This document shows positions 43,620 through 53,113 of a DNA stretch of 64,000 bases, piece by piece. Source of the stretch: Rebecca billardiae RCC1528 (taxonomy: Eukaryota; Haptophyta); the NCBI GenBank assembly GCA_965240325.2, contig OZ251222.1, forward strand, positions 1,550,001-1,614,000, given 5' to 3'. Each line of letters begins with the position of its first letter. Positions within the stretch are counted from its first letter, which is position 1. Under the pieces are notes generated by a model. It saw only the letters and a program-made list of their open reading frames with translations, did no database searches and was not told the origin of the DNA. Made by a program: the position numbers and the translations under genes.

Positions 43620-44795
43620 CTAGGCCTCCGCCGCGGGCAGCAGCTCGACGAGGTACATTGTGGGCCACAGCTTGCCGCTGAGGTACAGCTCGCCGGTCGT
43701 GTCGTCATAGGCAATCCCGTTGAGGCACGCACCGCCTCGCCGCCCGAACTGGTTGAGCGCGGTGGCGTTCAGCCATGAGTGCATGCACCGGCTGCGCATG
43801 TCGTACACGCCGATCAGGTCCGAGAACCACACGTTGAAGAGGAGCAGGCCGTTGGGCAGCATCTCCAGCTCGTTCAGCAGGCGCAAGGCCCGCGGGCTGA
43901 TCGGTGCCGGCCGGCTCGCCACCGGCGAGCGCCGCGGCAGGGTCGACGACACCGAGCGCGCCGTGGTGTGGGCGGCGTGCGAGCGCGGCCTGCGCGCCAC
44001 CTCGGCATCGGCGGCGCGCGGCGCGGCGAGCAGGCGGTGGCCTGGCCTGCGAGATGCTGCCCGCGGGAGCATCGCGCTCGCGAGCGAGATGGTCTCCACA
44101 ACGCGCAGCGTGTCCGGATCCACCACGTACACGTTACTCGAGCCATCCGTCACGTACATGCGCGACTCGTCGTTGGTGATGCCCCAGCCCTCACGGCGCT
44201 CGAGCTGGTTGGCAAAGTCGGGCCTCTCCTCGAGCAGCTCGAGCGTGCGCGCGTCGTAGACGAGCATCGAGCCCTCCCGCCACGTGAGCTGGTACAGCTT
44301 GCCGCCCCAGTAGGTGACGCCCTCGCCAAAGTACCGCCTCGCCGGCCGCCGGAGCGTCACTCCCGGCAGGCTGCCGCGAGGTTCCTCGCCTGCGAGACGG
44401 TTCGCTCGCACAATCTCGCCTGTCTTCACGTCCACGACGCGCATGCTCGACCTGCCATACAGGCCGCTCGACTCGTAGAGCGTGCCCGCGTGGAAGGCGA
44501 AGCCTTGCAGGAACGACTCTCGGTCGTGCTTGATCCGCTTCACGACGCGAGTGCGCACTACTCGGGGGCGCGCCGGGCACACCGCGTTGCGCATGAGCAG
44601 CGGGTGCTTCTGCACGAGCACAGCTTCGAGCGCGGGGGGTGTCGAGAGCATCCGACCAGGTGGACTGGCTCGGGCGCCAGCAATCGAGCCGTGGAACGAC
44701 AGGAACGACAGCAAGCATGCCCCCACGATCACGAGGGCCACGCCGATTTTGATGAGCTCGCGGCGGAGCGAACGCTGCGCGGCAAGCGGCGCCAT
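43620..44795 (-). CDS. Glutaminyl-peptide cyclotransferase (plant/bacterial propeller type)
   Basis: 391 residues from ATG 44795 to TAG. A signal-anchor helix (IGVALVIVGACLLSFLSF, about 17-34) suggests a type II protein of the secretory pathway. The propeller begins with FLQGFAFHAGTLYESSGLYG, then YFGEGVTYWGGKLYQLTWRE, EGWGITNDESRMYVTDGSS and LLNELEMLPNGLLLFNVWFS, and ends CLNGIAYDDTTGELYLSGK; these are hallmarks of the plant-type QC family that forms N-terminal pyroglutamate. Between ETISLA and LRLLNELE lies an extra Ala/Arg-rich stretch of about 50 residues (near 43890-44070) that does not fit the family. It is probably an in-frame intron or a species-specific insertion. It diverges from FPG with 150 bp between starts. 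Confidence 0.87.
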   Translation of the reverse strand: MAPLAAQRSLRRELIKIGVALVIVGACLLSFLSFHGSIAGARASPPGRMLSTPPALEAVLVQKHPLLMRNAVCPARPRVVRTRVVKRIKHDRESFLQGFAFHAGTLYESSGLYGRSSMRVVDVKTGEIVRANRLAGEEPRGSLPGVTLRRPARRYFGEGVTYWGGKLYQLTWREGSMLVYDARTLELLEERPDFANQLERREGWGITNDESRMYVTDGSSNVYVVDPDTLRVVETISLASAMLPRAASRRPGHRLLAAPRAADAEVARRPRSHAAHTTARSVSSTLPRRSPVASRPAPISPRALRLLNELEMLPNGLLLFNVWFSDLIGVYDMRSRCMHSWLNATALNQFGRRGGACLNGIAYDDTTGELYLSGKLWPTMYLVELLPAAEA

Positions 44796-44945
44796 GCCGT
44801 GGAGAGGCAGCGTCCGGAATATGAGAAATCCCGGACTGTGTCACGGACGGTCGGCAATCGACGCAAAATAATCTCCAACCTTCTACACCTTCCCGCTCGC
44901 CAAGCGGGCGTGTTACGCGCATCCGCACGTGGCAGCGGTGACGCG

Positions 44946-46274
44946 ATGCCCGAGCTCCCTGAGGTTGAGGCGCAGCGCCGGATGCTCGAACGGCTGTGCG
45001 TTGGCCGGACGATCGACGCAGTCGTGTGCCACGAGCAAGGTGGGGGCCCCCGTGACGGGCTTTTCGACGACAAGGTCATCGCCGAGGGCGTGGATGCGGA
45101 CGCGCTTGCAAAGGCCATCCGCGGAAAGATGCTGCGTGCCGCCCATCGGCGCGGCAAGCAGCTATGGCTCGAGCTGTGCGACACGCCAGCAGCATCCTCC
45201 AAACAGCCTGCGAGCTTGCTCATCCACCTCGGCATGACGGGCGCGCTTGTCGCCTCAGATGGCACGACGGAGGACGCGCCCAAGTACAAGCGCTTCGCCG
45301 TGGACACCGACTCGTGGCCGCCCAGATTCTGCAAGCTCGAGCTCAAGCTCGGCGGTGGTGGTCAGCAGAGCAGTGCGCGCCCGATCTCGCTCGTCTACGT
45401 GGACAGCCGTCGCTTCGGCCGGATCCTCCTGCGTGGGCCCGACCCGACGGTTGCGCCTCCCATCTCCGCGCTCGCGCCCGATCCGCTCACGTCGATGCCT
45501 CCGCTCGACGACTTTGCGGCGATGCTCGCAAAGACCGCAGTGGCCGTCAAGGCCGCGCTGCTGGACCAAGGCCGCGTCGTGTGCGGCGTCGGCAACTGGA
45601 TGGCCGATGAGGTCCTCTACCAGTCCAAAATCCTGCCCGCAGCCCCGTGCAACGCCCTCGGCGAGCACCAGGTGCGAGCGCTGCATGCGGCCATCGTGAG
45701 CGTGTGCGCGGTCGCCTGTGACGCGGACGCCGACAGCGAGCGCTTCCCGACGACGTGGCTCTTTCACCACCGGTGGGCGAACCAGACGAGCGGCTCGATG
45801 TCGTCGCCGCTCGGCCGAATCCACTTCGACACGGTGGGCGGGAGGACCTCCGCGTTCATCCCCGCGGTGCAGAAGGGGCCATCCGCGGCCGACAAGCTGG
45901 CCGTGCGCGCATCCTCTGCGGCCAAGCCGAGCCCTGCTCCCGATGCGAGCGACGTTCTGGCAGCGAGGCGCGGCCGGAAGCGCTCTGCCGAGCCGAGCGC
46001 GCCCAAGAGCGGGAGCAAACGCTCGCGCGGCGCCGCAGATTCAGTGAGCACAGCTGCGCCTGCTCCCAAGAAGAGCAGCGGCAGTCGGACAAACTCGACA
46101 AAGGCCGCACCAAGCGCGGCTGCGCAGCCAGCAGCGGCGCGAAGGCCCTCCAGGCGGACGTCAGCAACGCTGCCGTCGCAGGCGGATGCCCCCTCTTCCA
46201 AAGGCATTAAGCAAGCAGTGCCCCAGCCGCGGGCTCGACGCGTTCCAAGTCCACGCCCACGATTGGCACGGTGA
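44946..46274 (+). CDS. FPG: Formamidopyrimidine-DNA glycosylase / AP lyase
   Basis: 442 residues from ATG 44946. MPELPEVE provides the catalytic Pro2/Glu3. GKQLWLEL (about 70) carries the conserved lysine, followed by LLIHLGMTG, YVDSRRFGRI (about 155) and a helix-two-turn-helix region ALLDQGRVVCGVGNWMADEV. As in plant FPG proteins, the bacterial zinc finger is absent: TTWLFHHRW and GGRTSAFIPAVQK take its place. The last roughly 140 residues are basic, low-complexity and contain RRGRKRS and KSGSKRSRG nuclear-localisation-like runs. Base-excision repair of oxidised purines is the expected role. No introns. The ATG is supported because the mature enzyme requires Pro at position 2. Confidence 0.93.
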   Translation: MPELPEVEAQRRMLERLCVGRTIDAVVCHEQGGGPRDGLFDDKVIAEGVDADALAKAIRGKMLRAAHRRGKQLWLELCDTPAASSKQPASLLIHLGMTGALVASDGTTEDAPKYKRFAVDTDSWPPRFCKLELKLGGGGQQSSARPISLVYVDSRRFGRILLRGPDPTVAPPISALAPDPLTSMPPLDDFAAMLAKTAVAVKAALLDQGRVVCGVGNWMADEVLYQSKILPAAPCNALGEHQVRALHAAIVSVCAVACDADADSERFPTTWLFHHRWANQTSGSMSSPLGRIHFDTVGGRTSAFIPAVQKGPSAADKLAVRASSAAKPSPAPDASDVLAARRGRKRSAEPSAPKSGSKRSRGAADSVSTAAPAPKKSSGSRTNSTKAAPSAAAQPAAARRPSRRTSATLPSQADAPSSKGIKQAVPQPRARRVPSPRPRLAR

Positions 46275-46539
46275 CGGGCAATCGCCAGGCGCAACTTCGG
46301 TCAGTCCGGGTAATTGATCTTCGGAGCAGCTGCTGCTACTGCGCCCATGTATACAGCATTCGTGCTATCCTACGACTAGAAGATAGCTAGCTATAGCTAC
46401 CAGTCCGGCCGAGAATGAAGTCGGTATAGTATTTTGTCGTATTAAGTATATAAATACGACGACCGTATTATCATACGACCGTTTCCGCCGCGCGTCGTAT
46501 TGAGTCTGAGACGTATTGTCATCATTACATCATTAAATA

Positions 46540-46598
46540 ATGACCGCGTTCCGCGGTCCTTTTCTGCATAGAATCAACGCAGTTGGGGGCCCGCGGTG
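46540..46598 (+). repeat. Dispersed repeat family A, copy 1
   Basis: Contains the palindrome gaccgcgttccgcggtc, then a less conserved stretch and gggggcccgcggtg. A second copy lies at 59821-59875 with the same order of elements. Both sit shortly downstream of plus-strand genes (FPG here, the SRCR gene there). Confidence 0.75.
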
Positions 46599-46794
46599 GC
46601 CGTGCAATCGCGGCTCTCCGCCGTAGTGGCAGTTCGCCAGTTGAAGTCGGTTCTGAGATGACTGAAGCTATATTAGTCCGACCGTCGCCCTGCCTGCGCG
46701 ACCGCGAGACTCATTCACACTTCACACAATCACAGCAGCGGACCTGAGACCGCACCCGGCACCGGTCGTCAAATCGGACGTCCGTCTGACAACT

Positions 46795-46939
46795 AGCTGC
46801 CAAATGTCCAACTGGCTGATCAGCTCGGATCCGACCCGTCCGCGATCGTGCCATCGGCATCGGAATTACTACTAGTAGCTGCCAAACTGTGTCCAACTCT
46901 GGCTGATCAGCTCGGATCCGACCCGTCCGCGATCGTGCC
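46795..46939. repeat. Direct repeat of about 60 bp, two copies
   Basis: Copies 46795-46852 and 46877-46939 share agctgccaaa, tgtccaact, and then ggctgatcagctcggatccg followed by acccgtccgcgatcgtgcc. Small indels separate them; the spacer is 24 bp. Confidence 0.85.
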
Positions 46940-47616
46940 GAGTGAGTCGTGCCGCGGAGCTCGGAGTACTGAAGGAGTCGGGTGTGACAGCAGGGTGCTT
47001 TAGCGCTGCGGCCCGTGCCAGCCAACGACCAGACGTACTCTGGCCACTTGACCCGTTGCACGGGTGAGTGACCGTACGCCCTGCCTAGTGCCTACCGCGC
47101 GCGCCGCGCGACCGGCGACTCGGGGTGATGGAGAGCGGATGGCGACAGCAGCAGCAGTCCTCATGAAGACGATGAAACTGGCGGCACGGGTGCACGAGGT
47201 GGCAGGCGAAAGCGCGCCGACGAGACCGCATTTGACACACCTGAGCCGCACGCGCGTGCCGTCGCCGAGCGCCGAGCGCTGCAAACGCGCAACCGTACCG
47301 CGCGCGCCACGACGGCGCGGCACTAGCTGATGCAGGCCGTACTGCCGGCACTGCTTCTGCGATCATGCGCCACGGTCGCAGCTGACTGCGTGAGCAGCAA
47401 GCGGGAGGCGGGTCCGGAGGCACGTGCAGGCGCCGTCCCGCATATCCGCCATCGCCCATCGTGCCGGGGCACGTCACCTCCGACGATCCGGATGTGGCCC
47501 AGTCCGGACGTCACGCGATCCGGGAAGACGAGTACGATTCGCTCGTAACGAACCGTTACACTAATGTCACGTCCAGCTGACGTCCAGATCGCACTTTACT
47601 TAAGGGAATCAGCTGG

Positions 47617-47827
47617 GCGCGGTTTTTTTTGGCCTGATAGACCTCTCAATGCGATCTCAAAAACTCGAAACTCGGTCTCCGCCAGCCCTAAATAAAAATC
47701 GCCCCCCGTCCCTTTTTTTCCGCCGCCCCCCGTCCCTTTTTTCTTGATCAAAGATCTTTTTGAAACGTGGTTCGGGCCCGCTGGTGCGGGCTCCACGCTG
47801 CGCGCTCCGCCCTGCACCGCGGGCCAT
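47617..47827 (-). repeat. Dispersed element B, copy 1
   Basis: Related to 61567-61757. Shared stretches include gcgcgg followed by a T-rich run, the pyrimidine-rich ccccgtccctttt, ttgatcaaagatctttttg and a near-identical GC-rich end, ctccacgctgcgcgctccgc through cctgcaccgcgggcc. Read on the minus strand it begins ggcccgcggtgcagggcgga and is open as MQGGARSVEP from a GTG. Probably a transposon- or leader-derived repeat. Confidence 0.75.
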
Positions 47828-48290
47828 GATCATGATATCATTATACGACTACAGCTAGTAAGTCACTACGGCTGGCACAGTGTAGCACTGGCTGCCGTAG
47901 CGCCCGTCAGCGGAACACGTACGTATGATACGCTGCGTGTGTCCGCCGGTATGTTATATTCTCATCAATTCTGGGCATTCATCACTTTTGACAGTGGCGC
48001 GTCACCCGTGACCGTGTCCGTGTCTCCGATGAGTCCGACTCCGCGCACGGGTGCCAGCAGTAGTGAGTAGGCTCACGGTCACGGGCCCGCGCATACCTTG
48101 TCTGCGCCACTAGCATGCCCGATGGCCGATGGCATCGCCGGCCGCCAATGCGCCACTGATCGACTCAGACTGCATGAGAGCTGCTGCTGATCTCACTGCG
48201 GACGACGTTGTCGACGGTGACGGGTGAGCGTTCCGGAATCCGGGCAGGGCCGTGACCCGTGAGGCGTGACTGGCGCCCACACGCGCCTCG

Positions 48291-49418
48291 TCACGAGGTG
48301 ATGGGAGCCTTGCACCGCGGGCACTCGCCCGCACTCTCGGGCTCCAGGAGCCAGCGCGTGGCGCACTGCTTGTGGAAGACGTGCATGCACGGCAGCGTGA
48401 GCAGCAGCTCGCCCTGCTCGTACTCCTGCAGGCAGATGGAGCACTCCGTGTGCGCCTGCTTGCCGTGCGAGCCTGCGCGCCTCTCAGGCAGCGCGTCGAT
48501 GGCGCGGAGCCGGGCGACGAGCCGCGCCTCGGGGTTCGGCCCGCCGGGGATCGGAGTGGCGGAGGGCCGCATCCCAGCCGGCGGCTCGAAGGCCAGAGCG
48601 ATTTCGCGCATCTCGCGCTCCTGCGCTCTCCTGCGCGCGCCGAGCCGCCAGCGCACGAAGAGCTTGACGCCGACGACGAGCAGGCACAGAAACACCAGGA
48701 TCGCACTCGCCCAGGCGAAGAACATCTCGAGGGAGATGTCGATTGTGAGCCGGTCGCCCCCCGAAGGGCACTCGTCTAGTCGTTGCCGCGGGTCGTCGCA
48801 CTCGAGCGAGCGCCCGCGGCGCTCAAAGCTGGCCGTGCAGAAGCCCTCGCTCCCGCAGCCGTCCTCGCTCGTCGACGCGCACCACATGCAGCCCTGGTCC
48901 GCAGCTTGCAGGCAGGCGCGGCACGACGAGCGCACATTGTCGCGGTAGCATGGGATCGTGTCCTCCGGCGAATCCGAGCTCCACTTGTCCAGGCAGCAGC
49001 AGTCCTCGTCGCTAGCCTGCCCGCAGCACGAGCTGACGCACTCCCGCGTGCTGGCGCACCAGGCGCACCCGCTGAGGCGACCGCAGTCGCCGTCGTCATT
49101 GACGCTCTCACAGTCGACTGCGCTGCTGGAGTTCCCGCCGCATGACATGTGAAGCCTCACAACGTGTCCGCGCCCGCAGCGATAGGTCACGCGCCGCTCT
49201 CGCCCCCCGGCCACCAGAAGATCTTGATCGCCGGCACCCGGGAGATCGCTTCCGCTGCGCGCAGCTTCGTCAACGATGAATGCTGATGTGAAAACTGATG
49301 AAAACTGAAAAGATCGCGTCAAAAGAACGGCCTCCGGCCGTCGTCGCGTCGGTGTCGGCCGTGAGCATGCCGCAGCTTCGGCCTGCGCACCGCGTGTTCG
49401 CCCTGTCGCTCGGCGCAT
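48291..49418 (-). CDS. Membrane RING-H2 E3 ubiquitin ligase with cysteine-rich ectodomain
   Basis: Up to 375 residues. The C-terminal RING-H2 domain reads CSICLQEYEQGELLLTLPCM, then HVFHKQC and CPRCKAPI. One helix (FFAWASAILVFLCLLVVGVK, about 235-254) separates it from a cysteine-rich extracellular part with two PSI-like segments (CGRLSGCAWCASTREC and CLQAADQGCMWC). The expected role is ubiquitin transfer at a membrane by a PA-TM-RING-like architecture without a PA domain. The 5' end is unclear: ATG 49418 gives no obvious signal peptide and overlaps the divergent gene head to head, the next in-frame ATG is 49148, and an upstream exon may be missing. Confidence 0.75.
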   Translation of the reverse strand: MRRATGRTRGAQAEAAACSRPTPTRRRPEAVLLTRSFQFSSVFTSAFIVDEAARSGSDLPGAGDQDLLVAGGRERRVTYRCGRGHVVRLHMSCGGNSSSAVDCESVNDDGDCGRLSGCAWCASTRECVSSCCGQASDEDCCCLDKWSSDSPEDTIPCYRDNVRSSCRACLQAADQGCMWCASTSEDGCGSEGFCTASFERRGRSLECDDPRQRLDECPSGGDRLTIDISLEMFFAWASAILVFLCLLVVGVKLFVRWRLGARRRAQEREMREIALAFEPPAGMRPSATPIPGGPNPEARLVARLRAIDALPERRAGSHGKQAHTECSICLQEYEQGELLLTLPCMHVFHKQCATRWLLEPESAGECPRCKAPITS

Positions 49419-50434
49419 CCGTGGCGTGCGCCTTCCGGGCGCCGCTGGCGCTTCGTGTCACGCCACTCGGGGCGGCTTCGCCCTCACCGGCGCTCATGAC
49501 GCTCACCAGGCTGCGCGGCGGCGGGCGCGCACTCGGCTCGCTCACAGGTGTCGCGCAGCGTCCGCGCGCCACTCCGAGCATGCTCTCCGGCCTCGGCATC
49601 TCTGCCGCTGTCATCGGAGGCTTCAACGCCCTCGGCTGCGCGATCACGCTCGTCTCCCCCGAGCGGGGCGAGAAGCTGACAGACCTGCTGGGCACTGGAT
49701 CGATCGCCCTCTCCGCCCTCGCTGTCCATGCGGCGAGTCCCGCTGGGATGGCGGCGAGGCCGCTGCTGGTGACGGCCTGCATCGTCACGTGGGGCGCTCG
49801 GCTTGCAAGTTTCCTCTTCTATCGCGTCCTCTCCGTCGGCTCCGACACACGCCTCACCGCCTACTTCGAGACGCCGGGCGGTGTCGCAGCCTTCTGGTCC
49901 GTGAGTGCCGTCTGGGGCTGGATGAACGCGCTGCCGCACTCGCTGCTCTGCTTCTCGCCCGCGGCGGCGACGCCGCTTGGCGCGTGCGGGTACGCCGCCG
50001 CGGCGCTCTTCGGCGTGGGATTCGGCGTCGAGGCCGTCGCCGACTGGCAAAAGTGGCAGTTCAAGGGCGACCCCGCCAACAAGGGGCGCTGGTGCGACGT
50101 CGGGCTGTGGTCTCAGTGCAGGCACCCAAACTATGCCGGCGAGATTGTCGTCTGGACGTCCGTGTTCCTGCTCTGCGCGCCCGCCCTCGTCGGCGCGCCC
50201 GGCGTCGGCTCGGTCTTCGCCCAGTATGCGCGCGTGCTCGCTGCAGCCAGCACGCCGGCTTTCGTCACGGGGCTGCTGCTCGGCGTCTCCGGCGTGCCGC
50301 TCGCCGAGGCACGGAATGAGGAGCGGTTCGGCTCGCTCGAGGCGTACAAGGCGTACAAGCGCGACACGCCGCTGCTCGTGCCGCGCATTTCGGTTGGAGC
50401 GGGCGGCTCGCGGGGTGTTGGTGGGCCGCAGTAG
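49298..50434 (+). CDS. DUF1295 (steroid 5-alpha-reductase-like) membrane protein, plastid-targeted
   Basis: 378 residues from ATG 49298, or 355 from ATG 49367 (MPQLRPAHRV), which I prefer because it places a signal-peptide-like segment (FALSLGASVACAF/RAP) at the N-terminus. A signal peptide ending near AF and followed by a basic transit stretch is the plastid-import signature of algae with secondary red plastids. Family motifs: CIVTWGARLASFLFYRVL with GSDTRL, ADWQKWQFKGDPANKGRW and GLWSQCRHPNYAGEIVVW; several membrane helices. Substrate unknown; DUF1295 proteins resemble NADPH-dependent steroid and enoyl reductases. No introns. Confidence 0.85.
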   Translation: MKTEKIASKERPPAVVASVSAVSMPQLRPAHRVFALSLGASVACAFRAPLALRVTPLGAASPSPALMTLTRLRGGGRALGSLTGVAQRPRATPSMLSGLGISAAVIGGFNALGCAITLVSPERGEKLTDLLGTGSIALSALAVHAASPAGMAARPLLVTACIVTWGARLASFLFYRVLSVGSDTRLTAYFETPGGVAAFWSVSAVWGWMNALPHSLLCFSPAAATPLGACGYAAAALFGVGFGVEAVADWQKWQFKGDPANKGRWCDVGLWSQCRHPNYAGEIVVWTSVFLLCAPALVGAPGVGSVFAQYARVLAAASTPAFVTGLLLGVSGVPLAEARNEERFGSLEAYKAYKRDTPLLVPRISVGAGGSRGVGGPQ

Positions 50435-51017
50435 TGGATCGCGAATGTCACCGATCGGACGAGCCGTCACGACTCCGCATTGTCACCGAGTTCACGCGAT
50501 GCGAGACAAGGGACTGGGAGGCTTCAATGGCGGTCTTACTTATGCTGAGTGCGTGAGACTGTTTATGTTTAACCGTGCAATGCTGCGTGCAATTTGGCCC
50601 TTTGTACTACGCGCACGCATATTGAAAAGACGACAATGAGCGCGCGCGCATGCAGAGGATTCTTAAATCGTCGTCGACTCGTCTGAATCGCCGGCCTCGC
50701 AGCACCCGGAGCACTCTGACTCTCAGGCGGCAGCAGTTATCCGGGCAACGGCGGTACGTAGTAGCTAGCAGCCTTCGGAGTGCTCTGCAAGGCAATATTG
50801 AGTCGCGGTTACCAGTGTCGATAGTGATCGATCTGACGACGATCATATGCGATGCGCCCCGATGCGGATGCGCCATGCGCCGGATTGCGCCGTTATTTAT
50901 TTATATTGCGCCGCGCGCCATTCGTCATCATTATTAGAATGTCGTATGCGGGCGCGGACGATGATACTTAGCGTTGATACCGCGACTAACAGTATTACAG
51001 TAGCAGCTTACGACTGC
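50435..51017. other. Intergenic region between convergent genes
   Basis: Nearly 600 bp of mixed composition, lower in GC than the genes. No coding, RNA or strong repeat feature is seen. Confidence 0.5.
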
Positions 51018-52541
51018 TCACATCTTAGCAGCAGGCCGACTACTATTACTACGAAATCGCAGCCGCCATCTCGCGCAACGGGCGGCGAGCAGCGCGAGCC
51101 CGGCCGCGACGCCGATCGCGGCCACGATGCCCCTCGCCCACAGCCACGCCGCCACACGGCGGACGAGCTCGTGCGGTCGCGTGCTGTAGATTGCTGCGCG
51201 CGCGCGGTGGCGCTTGGCGGAGACGGGCAGCTTGGGCGGGCGCTCGCGGCCCTTGAGCCGCTGGATCTCGCTCCATCCGATCTTGCGCGCGCGCGCCGGC
51301 AGCTTGCGCGAGAGGAGCGTCGCGCTCGCCGACCACGCCTCGCCCGCCGGCGCCGCGCAGCTCTGCCGCAGCGCCTCCGACTCGGCGCGCACTCGCTCCG
51401 TGAAGCCGCGCAGCGATGCCATCGGGATCTCGAGCTGCACGAGCCGCGAGTCTGTCAGCGCGGACGAGTTGTGGCGGGCGGTCGTCAGCCCGGGCACGTC
51501 CGCGTGGATGTACGCGTACACGACCCCGCCGTCGGCACCCACGACGAGCCCATCCACGGCGTGGTCCGCCGTCCGCCCGCCGTACGCGGGCGGCGAGCTC
51601 GCAAGCACCTCGAGCGCCGAGAAGCGAGCGCCGTCGCACGAGATGGCGATGCCGACAAAGCAGTCCCGCCCGTCGGCCCGGGACGTGGGGAAGAGGCCGA
51701 GGAGCGTGCGCCCGCCGTCGGCGGGGTTGGGCTTGACCACGCCGAAGTACACGTTGTCCGCCTCGACGCGGTGCCCCTCGATTTCGAGCAGCCGGAACGG
51801 CGACCACGGACCGTCAAACGACGGGGCGCGCGTCACCTGCACGAACCGGCCCTTGTCTCGTAGCGGCGACGTGTTGGCGCGGGCGTACAGGAGCGCGGCG
51901 TCGCGGTGGAGCGCGAGCGAGAGGAAGCCATCGAATTCACACGCGAGCTGCCCGTGGCGCCTGTCGTACAGCCGCGGGATCAGCCTCGCCTCGAAGCATC
52001 CGCGCGCGTCGCCCCTCAGCACCGACGCGGGCGTGAGCCGGCCAAAATCGCCGCCGTCCACCTGCGAGCGGCGGAGCGCCCGACGGACGTGCACGCCGGT
52101 GGGCCTGCCGGATGCACTCGCGTTGTACTGCGCCGGAAGCGTGCCCCAGTACTCGCCGCCGGCGCCGACAAACGTGCCGAGCGCCGGCTCGAAGATGGGC
52201 GCAAAGTTGTGCGCACTGCTGTGGTCGCGCACAAACGTGTGGCGCGGGCCTCGGACGAGCGCGTGCGGCGTGGCGTGCGTCCAGAGCGCGGTAGTCGCCT
52301 CGTTCTGCGAGTTGGCGCGCGATGCTCTCCGCGCGAACACCCACAGCTCATCCGCAGGCTTGGGCTCAAACGATTCGTGCACGCGCACGACTGAGAAATA
52401 CCGCGCGCTGTCGCCGGGGGGCAGCCGGTCGATGACGCGAGTGTGGGCGATGATGGGGTGGTACTGGCGGCTGAATGGCTCACGCGAACCAGCCGACGAC
52501 GCCGCGACCGCGCCGCACGAGGCGTGGATTGCCAGGAACAT
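51018..52541 (-). CDS. Secreted/membrane protein, possibly beta-propeller glycosidase-like
   Basis: 507 residues from ATG 52541 (MFLAIHASCGAVAASSAG, a signal-peptide-like leader). The middle is beta-rich with FAPIFEPALGTFVGAGGEYW, HGQLACEFDGFLSLALHRD, ADNVYFGVVKPNPADGGRTL and DHAVDGLVVGADGGVVYAYI. The repeated W/Y-D-G blades recall five-bladed propeller proteins of the GH32/GH43 type, but I cannot point to a complete catalytic triad, so this is a fold-level guess. Near the C-terminus, RGIVAAIGVAAGLALLAARC is a membrane helix followed by a short basic tail. No intron is needed. Confidence 0.6.
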   Translation of the reverse strand: MFLAIHASCGAVAASSAGSREPFSRQYHPIIAHTRVIDRLPPGDSARYFSVVRVHESFEPKPADELWVFARRASRANSQNEATTALWTHATPHALVRGPRHTFVRDHSSAHNFAPIFEPALGTFVGAGGEYWGTLPAQYNASASGRPTGVHVRRALRRSQVDGGDFGRLTPASVLRGDARGCFEARLIPRLYDRRHGQLACEFDGFLSLALHRDAALLYARANTSPLRDKGRFVQVTRAPSFDGPWSPFRLLEIEGHRVEADNVYFGVVKPNPADGGRTLLGLFPTSRADGRDCFVGIAISCDGARFSALEVLASSPPAYGGRTADHAVDGLVVGADGGVVYAYIHADVPGLTTARHNSSALTDSRLVQLEIPMASLRGFTERVRAESEALRQSCAAPAGEAWSASATLLSRKLPARARKIGWSEIQRLKGRERPPKLPVSAKRHRARAAIYSTRPHELVRRVAAWLWARGIVAAIGVAAGLALLAARCARWRLRFRSNSSRPAAKM

Positions 52542-53113
52542 CAGAGGAGTTGTGCATCACCTCTCGAGCGGTGCGACCGGCGACGGGCCGCCATCGTCGT
52601 TCGCCATACGTGGGGCCGTGCACGGCGTGCGAGGCGATTTCGTCCGCGGGCTGCTTCCGCCTGCCTGGAATCTTGCGCTTGATTCTCGCGTCCGCTCGGG
52701 TCGCGAGTGGCGCCAGTCGCAACTCGCTCGAGACAGCCGGTCTCACTTTCAACTTCTGCGCGTCCAGACTGTCGACGAGTCTGTCGACAGGCCGGCGGAG
52801 GAGCCGTCATCGAGCCACGAGAAGTGGACACTGAGAATACTGGGCCAGTTCGGCAGATTCGGCTGCGCCTGCGATGCCGACGGCTGCTCATGTCACTGTA
52901 CGGCAGGCTGCTTCAAAACACTAGTTACAGTACTCACACGCGCAGCGTAGTGGCTCCTACGGCAGAGTCGGAGCCATCCGCCCCGGCCGGCAGTTCCGAC
53001 GGTACGATGTCGCCGTGCTGACCGACGGATGCAGGCGGAGACATCAGCGAGGCCGGGAGGTCGCGGTGCTGGCACGTTGCACGGCGTGTGCGGCACACAG
53101 CGCCGTCGGGCGC
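52542..53113. other. Intergenic region upstream of the propeller-like gene
   Basis: About 570 bp between the PGK stop codon and the start of the propeller-like gene. Several short overlapping ORFs exist on both strands, but none shows a domain. It should hold the PGK 3' UTR and the propeller-gene promoter. Confidence 0.4.

Larger units (their letters stand above)
46275..48290. other. Approximately 2-kb gene-free, repeat-rich intergenic region
   Basis: Base composition becomes mixed and AT-richer (for example 46360-46530). It holds dispersed repeat A, a spaced direct repeat at 46795-46939 and dispersed element B at 47617-47827. The small ORFs here start with GTG or lack any recognisable domain, so I call no gene. 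Confidence 0.6.

Noticed and set aside
43779-44945. Plus-strand extension of the FPG reading frame upstream of 44946
   Set aside because: It is the antisense of glutaminyl cyclase; FPG must start MPELPEVE for its catalytic N-terminal proline.
47596-47817. Small ORF MQGGARSVEP... as a gene (also at 61476-61748)
   Set aside because: Both begin with GTG inside a dispersed repeat and diverge after the first part; treated as repeat sequence.
46275-48290. Several 60-130-residue ORFs in the 2-kb gap
   Set aside because: There is no recognisable domain, the starts are often non-ATG, and they overlap each other on both strands in repeat-rich DNA.
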